Under the pieces are notes generated by a model. That model did no database searches. It was not told where the DNA came from and saw only the letters and a program-made list of their open reading frames with translations. Made by a program: the position numbers and the translations under genes. Below, in pieces: positions 57,653 to 64,000 of a stretch of 64,000 bases of DNA. The first letter of the stretch is position 1. Each line of letters begins with the position of its first letter. Source of the DNA: Stenotrophomonas sp. VV52 (GTDB lineage Bacteria; Pseudomonadota; Gammaproteobacteria; Xanthomonadales; Xanthomonadaceae); assembly GCF_002893095.1 (NCBI RefSeq), contig NZ_KZ622864.1, forward strand, positions 254,377 to 318,376, in the 5' to 3' direction.

Positions 57653-58263
57653 CAGGGTACGGTCGAGTCGAAGCGCATGGCCTGCCCGGTCAGCGGATGG
57701 GTGAACTGCAGGCTGCAGGCGTGCAGGTACACGCGCGCCGCCGGTGCGGCGCCGTACAGCACGTCGCCGACGATGGGATGGCCGAGGCTGGCCATGTGCA
57801 GCCGCAGCTGGTGGCTGCGTCCGGTCACCGGCTCGAGCTCGACGCGGGTGCGGCCTGCCTCGAGGTCGCGGGCCAGCACCTGCCAGCGGGTCAGTGCGGG
57901 TTTGCCGGTTTCATGGTCCACGCGCTGCTTCGGCCGGTTCGGCCAGTCGACGATCAATGGCAGGTCGACCTCGCCGGTATCGCGGTCCAGCACGCCTTCC
58001 ACCACCGCCTGGTAGCGCTTGCCGACCTGGCGCTGCTGGAACTGCACCGACAGCGCCGCTTCCATCGCCTTGCCGCGTGCGTGCAGCAGCAGCCCGGAGG
58101 TGACCTGGTCGAGCCGGTGCACGGTCAATGCGTCGGGATACAGCGCCTGCAGGCGCGCGATCACGCAGTCCTGGTTTTCCGGCAGGCGGCCGGGCACGGA
58201 GAGCAGGCCGGCGGGTTTTTCCACGACCAGCAGGGCGTCATCGAGGTAATGCAGGTGGATCAT
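57649..58263 (-). CDS. rluA: RluA-family pseudouridine synthase
   Basis: A 204-residue single-domain enzyme without an S4 domain, as in RluA, which modifies 23S rRNA and some tRNAs. The catalytic motif is VHRLDQVTSGLLLHARG near residue 48 with the nucleophilic Asp. Other parts are RYQAVVEGVL near 81 and ELEPVTGRSHQLRLHMASLGHPIVGD near 132. The length fits RluA (219) more than RluC or RluD (over 300). I chose the ATG at 58263 because longer frames cross the mdh terminator. It is separated from mdh by that terminator. Confidence 0.88.
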   Translation of the reverse strand: MIHLHYLDDALLVVEKPAGLLSVPGRLPENQDCVIARLQALYPDALTVHRLDQVTSGLLLHARGKAMEAALSVQFQQRQVGKRYQAVVEGVLDRDTGEVDLPLIVDWPNRPKQRVDHETGKPALTRWQVLARDLEAGRTRVELEPVTGRSHQLRLHMASLGHPIVGDVLYGAAPAARVYLHACSLQFTHPLTGQAMRFDSTVPW

Positions 58264-58285
58264 GCCGCCATGGTATGCCGGATAT

Positions 58286-58310
58286 GAAAAAGGGACGCCG
58301 AAGCGTCCCC
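58286..58310 (-). terminator. terminator of mdh
   Basis: On the minus strand, GGGGACGC TTCG GCGTCCC pairs and is followed by TTTTTCAT, 26 bases after the mdh stop. Confidence 0.92.
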
Positions 58311-58336
58311 GTTCCATCTTTCGCAGTGCGAACCGA

Positions 58337-59338
<1,002 letters not shown>

Positions 59339-59361
59339 CTAAAAAGCTGTATGGGAGTGGA

Positions 59362-59853
59362 TCAGGCGGCGAGGATCTTGTTCCACTCCGCGACGCGGTC
59401 GGCCTGGGCGGCCAGCACGGCGTCGGTGTCGCCTTCCAGGGTGATCGAATGGATCACGTCGCCCTGCTTGACCGAATCGACGATGGCCTGGCCTTCCAGG
59501 ACCTGGCCGAACACGGTGTGCTTGCCGTCCAGCCAATCGGTCTTGATGTGGGTGATGAAGAACTGGCTGCCGTTGGTGTTCGGGCCGGCGTTGGCCATGG
59601 ACAGCGAACCGACCTGGTGCTTCACGCCGTTCTTCTCATCTTCGAACTTGTAGCCCGGGCCGCCGGTGCCACGACCCTGCGGGCAGCCGCCCTGGATCAT
59701 GAAGTCGGCGATCACGCGGTGGAAGATCAGGCCGTCGTAGAAGCCCTTCTTGACCAGGTTCACGAAGTTGGCCACGGTCAGCGGCGCCTTGTCGGCGAAC
59801 AGCTCGACCTTGATCGGGCCCTGGGTGGTGTCGAAGGTAGCGATAAGGGACAT
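59362..59853 (-). CDS. ppiB: Cyclophilin-type peptidyl-prolyl cis-trans isomerase B
   Basis: A 163-residue cytoplasmic cyclophilin. The active site has [13 protein letters not shown] near residue 45, [27 protein letters not shown] near 90 and a short loop structure. There is no signal peptide, so it is PpiB rather than periplasmic PpiA. The Trp typical of cyclosporin binding is in DWLDGKH. Length matches PpiB (164). It lies upstream of mdh on the same strand. Confidence 0.95.
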   Translation of the reverse strand: MSLIATFDTTQGPIKVELFADKAPLTVANFVNLVKKGFYDGLIFHRVIADFMIQGGCPQGRGTGGPGYKFEDEKNGVKHQVGSLSMANAGPNTNGSQFFITHIKTDWLDGKHTVFGQVLEGQAIVDSVKQGDVIHSITLEGDTDAVLAAQADRVAEWNKILAA

Positions 59854-59990
59854 GTGGATCCTTGGGAATTCGGGGGTGTATTGAGCCCCCTGATTCTACA
59901 CCCGGCAGCAGATCGGGCATCCCCGACGATGGATGAACGGGCGGTGCCGGGCGGCCGTCCGGGGCTCCACCTGAATGCGCGGACGGGCCT

Positions 59991-60020
59991 TTTCGCGTTC
60001 TGTCATGAAAGCCGTATAAT
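59991..60020 (+). promoter_or_regulatory. promoter of typA
   Basis: Perfect TATAAT (60015-60020), with a weak TTTCGC -35 (59991-59996) 18 bases upstream. It lies about 47 bases before the typA ATG. Confidence 0.5.
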
Positions 60021-60066
60021 GATGGACTTCTTTTTCCAAATCCGGCGCCGACTGGCCCCCTTTCGC

Positions 60067-61911
60067 ATGTCTATCGAAAATCTTCGCAACATCGCCATCG
60101 TCGCCCACGTCGACCACGGTAAGACCACCCTCGTCGACCAGCTGCTCAAGCAGTCCGGCACCCTCTCCGAGCGCACCGTGCTCGCCGAGCGCGTGATGGA
60201 CAGCAATGACCAGGAAAAGGAGCGTGGCATCACGATCCTTGCCAAAAACACGGCCATCACCTGGGAAGACAAGCGGACCGGGATCAAGAACCGCATCAAC
60301 ATCGTCGACACCCCCGGACACGCCGACTTCGGCGGCGAAGTGGAGCGCGTGCTGTCGATGGTGGACACCGTGCTGATCCTGGTCGACGCGATGGACGGCC
60401 CGATGCCGCAGACCCGCTTCGTGACCCAGAAGGCCTTCGCGATGGGCTTCAAGCCGATCGTGGTGGTCAACAAGGTCGACCGCCCGGGCTCGCGTCCGGA
60501 CTGGGTGATCGACCAGGTCTTCGACCTGTTCGACAAGCTCGGCGCCACCAATGAGCAGCTCGACTTCCCGATCGTCTACGCCTCGGCCCTGAACGGCTAC
60601 GCCGGCCTGGAAGACAGCGTGCGCGACGGCGACATGACCCCGCTGTACGAAGCGATCATGCAGCACGCGCCGAAGCCGGAAGTGGACCCGGAAGGTCCGT
60701 TCCAGATGCGCATCAGCCAGCTGGACTACAACAACTTCGTGGGCGTGATCGGCATCGGCCGCATCCAGCGCGGCACCCTGAAGAAGAACATGCAGGTCGC
60801 GGTGATCGACCGTGAAGGCAAGAAGCGCAACGGCAAGGTCGCGCAGGTGCTGGGCTTCCTGGGCCTGGAGCGCATCGAGCAGGACACCGCCGAAGCCGGT
60901 GACATCGTCGCCATCTCCGGTATTCCGGAGCTGACCATCTCCGACACCCTGTGCCACCCGGAAACCCCGGAAGCGCTGCCGGCGCTGACCGTCGACGAGC
61001 CGACCATCTCGATGACCTTCCAGGTCAACAACTCGCCGTTCGCCGGCAACAAGGACCTGTCCGGTGGCAAGTTCCTGACCAGCCGCCAGATCAAGGACCG
61101 CCTGGACCGCGAACAGGTCCACAACGTGGCCCTGAAGGTGGAACAGCTGGAAGACGCCGACAAGTTCCTGGTCTCCGGCCGTGGCGAACTGCACCTGTCG
61201 GTGCTGATCGAGAACATGCGTCGCGAAGGCTATGAACTGGCCGTGTCGCGCCCGGAAGTGATCATCAAGCAGATCGACGGCCAGGCCATGGAGCCGATCG
61301 AACAGCTGGTGGTGGACATCGAAGAGCAGCACCAGGGCGGCGTCATGGAGAAGCTGGGCACCCGCAAGGGCGCGCTGAAGAACATGGAGCCGGACGGCAA
61401 GGGCCGCGTGCGCCTGGAATACCAGATCCCGGCCCGTGGCCTGATCGGTTTCCAGAACGAATTCAAGACCCTGACCCAGGGTTCGGGCCTGCTGTTCCAC
61501 GTGTTCGACCATTACGGTCCGAAGGAACAGGGCGCGATCGCCAAGCGCATCAACGGCGTGATGATCGCCAATGCCCCGGGCGCCACCCCGGCGTACTCGC
61601 TCGGCCCGCTGCAGGAACGCGGCAAGCTCTTCGCTGCCGAAGGCGACAACGTGTATGAAGGCCAGCTGGTCGGTATCCACTCCAAGGACAACGACCTGAC
61701 CGTCAACGCGATCAAGACCAAGCCGCTGACCAACATGCGCGCTTCGGGCAAGGACGATGCGATCCAGCTGTCGCCGGCGATCAAGTACTCGCTGGAACAG
61801 GCCCTGGACTTCATCGAGGACGACGAGCTGGTCGAGATCACCCCGAAGGAGATCCGCCTGCGCAAGAAGTTCCTGACCGAAAGCGACCGCAAGAAGGCCT
61901 CGCGCGGCTGA
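60067..61911 (+). CDS. typA: Translational GTPase TypA/BipA
   Basis: A 614-residue ribosome-binding GTPase related to EF-G that supports ribosome assembly and stress adaptation. The G1 motif is [15 protein letters not shown] near residue 13. G2 is [10 protein letters not shown]3 is [15 protein letters not shown] and G4 is NKVDRPGSR. Elongation-factor domains II to V follow, with the BipA-specific C-terminal domain ending in [18 protein letters not shown] chose the ATG at 60067 because [19 protein letters not shown] is the family start. The next gene starts 10 bases after the stop. Confidence 0.97.
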   Translation: MSIENLRNIAIVAHVDHGKTTLVDQLLKQSGTLSERTVLAERVMDSNDQEKERGITILAKNTAITWEDKRTGIKNRINIVDTPGHADFGGEVERVLSMVDTVLILVDAMDGPMPQTRFVTQKAFAMGFKPIVVVNKVDRPGSRPDWVIDQVFDLFDKLGATNEQLDFPIVYASALNGYAGLEDSVRDGDMTPLYEAIMQHAPKPEVDPEGPFQMRISQLDYNNFVGVIGIGRIQRGTLKKNMQVAVIDREGKKRNGKVAQVLGFLGLERIEQDTAEAGDIVAISGIPELTISDTLCHPETPEALPALTVDEPTISMTFQVNNSPFAGNKDLSGGKFLTSRQIKDRLDREQVHNVALKVEQLEDADKFLVSGRGELHLSVLIENMRREGYELAVSRPEVIIKQIDGQAMEPIEQLVVDIEEQHQGGVMEKLGTRKGALKNMEPDGKGRVRLEYQIPARGLIGFQNEFKTLTQGSGLLFHVFDHYGPKEQGAIAKRINGVMIANAPGATPAYSLGPLQERGKLFAAEGDNVYEGQLVGIHSKDNDLTVNAIKTKPLTNMRASGKDDAIQLSPAIKYSLEQALDFIEDDELVEITPKEIRLRKKFLTESDRKKASRG

Positions 61912-61921
61912 TCGGACCCTC

Positions 61922-62407
61922 GTGACCGACACCGTCTACAACCCGGATCCTCACAAGCATCCGGGGCTTCACCTGATCGCCTTGCTGGAAGCCAGCAAGG
62001 CGGTCCTGGCGCTGCTGGCTGCCACCGGGCTGGAAGTCCTCGGCCCACAGCCGCTGCGCGATGGGGTCAATGCCCTGATCCGGCGTTTCAGCCTGGACCC
62101 GGATCACGGCACCCTGCCCTCGCTGCTCAACATGATCAGCCCCGATGCCGTGCACCTGGCCGCAGCCGCCATGGTCGCCTACGGCGTCCTGCATCTTTTC
62201 GAGGCCTGGGGCCTCTGGCGCGCCAAGGCCTGGGCCTCCTGGCTGGGCTGCGTCACCGCCGGCATCTACCTGCCGTTCGACATCTTCGCGATCATCCGCC
62301 ACCCGGGCTGGGCCTCGTGGACGGTGCTGGTGATCAACCTCATCGTGGTCGGCGTGCTCGCCCGCGACATCCGCAAGCGCCATGGTCCGGCCCACCCGCC
62401 GGCCTGA
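61922..62407 (+). CDS. DUF2127 family membrane protein
   Basis: A 161-residue protein with four hydrophobic helices: LIALLEASKAVLALLAATG near residue 18, AAAAMVAYGVLHLFEAWGLW, WASWLGCVTAGIYLPFDIF and WTVLVINLIVVGVLARDI. HPGLHLIALLEA and FEAWGLWRAKAWASW are typical of DUF2127 (predicted membrane proteins of unknown role). The start is the GTG at 61922, ten bases after the typA stop, so it is likely read from the typA transcript. Confidence 0.75.
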   Translation: MTDTVYNPDPHKHPGLHLIALLEASKAVLALLAATGLEVLGPQPLRDGVNALIRRFSLDPDHGTLPSLLNMISPDAVHLAAAAMVAYGVLHLFEAWGLWRAKAWASWLGCVTAGIYLPFDIFAIIRHPGWASWTVLVINLIVVGVLARDIRKRHGPAHPPA

Positions 62408-62465
62408 GAGTTGCCAAGCGCGGCATGCGCTGGTTAGCCTGAGCACGGGTACCGGGGATACACGG

Positions 62466-64000
62466 ATGCGCCTGCCACTCACTGCCTTGATCCTGGCCCT
62501 GGCCTCTGCGGGCTGCACGCCCTCGCCTGCGCACCTGTTCAACCAGGCGCATGCGGCCGCACCGGCGGACGCGCCGTTCGCCTACGCGGAAACCGACATC
62601 ACCCAGCTGCAGGCCGCGATGGCCGCCGGCGAGCTGGACAGCGTGACCCTGACCCGCGCCTACCTGGAGCGGATCGCCCGGCTGGACCGCTCCGGACCGC
62701 GCCTCAATGCAGTGCTGGAGCTCAACCCCGATGCGCTGAAGGAAGCGGCCGCGCTGGACGCCGAACGCCGCCGTGGACAGCTGCGCGGGCCCCTGCACGG
62801 CATTCCCCTGCTGCTCAAGGACAACATCGGCGCACGCCCGATGGCCACCAGCGCCGGCTCGCTGGCGCTGACCGGGTTCCGCCCGGACGACGCCTTCCTG
62901 GTCACCCGGCTGCGCGCGGCCGGTGCGCTGATCCTGGGCAAGACCAACCTCAGTGAGTGGGCCAACTTCCGCGCCAGCGCGTCGATTTCCGGCTGGAGCG
63001 CGCGCGGCGGCCAGACCCGCAACCCGTACCGGCCCGGCTACACGCCCTGCGGTTCCAGCAGTGGCAGCGCGGTGGCGGTCTCGGCCAACCTGGCCGCCGC
63101 CGCGGTGGGCACCGAAACCGACGGCAGCATCGTCTGCCCGGCGGCGATGAACGGGGTGGTCGGGCTCAAGCCGACGGTCGGGCTGGTCAGTCGCGACGGG
63201 ATCGTGCCGATTTCCTTCAGCCAGGACACCGCCGGCCCGATCACCCGCAGCGTGGCCGACGCGGCCGCCCTGCTGACCGCGATGGCCGGCCGCGACGACG
63301 CCGACCCGGCGACCGCCACCATGCCCGGCCGGGCGGTGTACGACTACACCGCGCGCCTGACCCCGGACGGCCTGCGCGGCGCGCGTATCGGGGTGCTGCA
63401 TGGCCCGCTGGACCAGCTGCCCGGGGTGGCCCCGGCCCTGCAGCATGCGGTGGGCGTGCTGCGCGACGCCGGCGCGGTGGTGGTGCCGGTGCAGCTGCCG
63501 ACCCAGGGCCAGTGGGAAGAGGCCGAACAGGTGGTGCTGCTGCACGAGTTCAAGGCGGGCATGCAGCGCTACCTGACCCGCCACCAGGCGCCGGTACGCG
63601 ACCTGGACGGGATCATCGCCTACAACCGCGAGCACGCCGACAAGGAACTGGTGCTGTTCGGCCAGGACCTGATGGAGAGCGCCGCGCAGGCCGACGGGCT
63701 GGGCAGCCCCGCCTACATCGCCGCGCGCACCCAGGCGCGCCGCCTGGCCGGCCCCGAGGGGATCGACGCGGTGCTCAAGGCCGACCAGCTGGACGCGCTG
63801 GTGGCACCGACCACGGGCACGGCCTGGCCGATCCGCACCGGCGAGACAGACGCGTTCCCCGGTGGCAACTACAGTGCCGCCGCCGTGGCGGGCTATCCCA
63901 GCCTGAGCGTGCCGATGGCGCACGTGAACGGGCTGCCGCTGGGGCTGCTGTTCACGGGCACCGCGTGGAGCGAGCCGAAGCTGATCGAGCTGGCGTACGA
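62466..64000 (+). CDS. Exported amidase (amidase signature family), truncated by window end
   Basis: At least 511 codons without a stop before the window edge. The N-terminus has a lipoprotein-like signal, [10 protein letters not shown] at residues 8-17. The amidase signature domain shows the Lys-Ser-Ser triad: K118 in [11 protein letters not shown], the cis-Ser in [10 protein letters not shown] (residues 195-202) and the nucleophile S221 in [11 protein letters not shown]. It should hydrolyse an amide bond in the periplasm or at the membrane; the substrate is unknown. A gap of 58 bases separates it from the DUF2127 gene. Confidence 0.9.
   Translation, partial: MRLPLTALILALASAGCTPSPAHLFNQAHAAAPADAPFAYAETDITQLQAAMAAGELDSVTLTRAYLERIARLDRSGPRLNAVLELNPDALKEAAALDAERRRGQLRGPLHGIPLLLKDNIGARPMATSAGSLALTGFRPDDAFLVTRLRAAGALILGKTNLSEWANFRASASISGWSARGGQTRNPYRPGYTPCGSSSGSAVAVSANLAAAAVGTETDGSIVCPAAMNGVVGLKPTVGLVSRDGIVPISFSQDTAGPITRSVADAAALLTAMAGRDDADPATATMPGRAVYDYTARLTPDGLRGARIGVLHGPLDQLPGVAPALQHAVGVLRDAGAVVVPVQLPTQGQWEEAEQVVLLHEFKAGMQRYLTRHQAPVRDLDGIIAYNREHADKELVLFGQDLMESAAQADGLGSPAYIAARTQARRLAGPEGIDAVLKADQLDALVAPTTGTAWPIRTGETDAFPGGNYSAAAVAGYPSLSVPMAHVNGLPLGLLFTGTAWSEPKLIELAY

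Overview
The window is a gene-dense, high-GC stretch of a gammaproteobacterial chromosome from the Xanthomonadaceae, most likely Stenotrophomonas. Three things suggest this. First, gene order and protein style are typical (dnaQ-rnhA-yafS/gloB-mltD, tig-clpP-clpX-lon-hup-ppiD, phoB-phoR-ppk-ppx, an NAD-type isocitrate dehydrogenase, an S46 peptidase, a TonB receptor with a TGSRI motif). Second, palindromes beginning GTAG (GTAGTGCCGGCCGCTGGCCGGC and relatives) sit in many gene gaps and match what I know as the SMAG-type REP elements of S. maltophilia. Third, there is almost no foreign DNA: I see no integrase, transposase, prophage, CRISPR array or plasmid gene. The species call is inference.

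Layout. 1-4.9 kb: tRNA-Ser, a PP2C phosphatase, then the dnaQ-rnhA-yafS block divergent from gloB-mltD. 4.9-14.5 kb (minus strand): protein quality control, running tig, clpP, clpX, lon, hup, ppiD, with four tRNA-Asp genes and a tRNA-Val between hup and ppiD. 14.4-15.6 kb: a second tRNA cluster (Leu, three Lys, His, Arg, Pro). 15.7-20.3 kb: a Bax-inhibitor-like membrane protein, isocitrate dehydrogenase, a small redox pair (AhpD-like and glutaredoxin) and the BepA-like periplasmic protease. 20.3-26.1 kb: a phosphate module, phoB-phoR-ppk1-ppx, with a Pho-box-like site in front of phoB. 26.1-35 kb: a TonB receptor, a GT4 glycosyltransferase-PAP2-LpxH envelope group, a secreted M72 metalloprotease and an orphan Tle1/DUF2235-type lipase. 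34.9-41.1 kb: a minus-strand run histidine phosphatase-folC-dedD-cvpA-purF-DUF455.

41-50 kb: an S46 dipeptidyl peptidase, tdh and kbl (threonine to glycine) separated by a TorF-like porin, a pseudouridine synthase flanked by two small exported proteins that share a C-terminal motif, and an OmpA protein. 50-64 kb: an MDR oxidoreductase, fadH-like dienoyl-CoA reductase, a SleB-like hydrolase, a GST, an unrecognised 164-residue protein, prpE, rluA, mdh, ppiB, typA, a DUF2127 membrane protein and an amidase cut by the window end.

The most unusual structures are the two tandemly amplified tRNA arrays (165-bp and 237-bp units), the dense REP elements, the orphan lipase and the paired motif proteins. 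Nothing seen here is convincing as a wholly new multi-gene system; most of the window is ordinary core genome.
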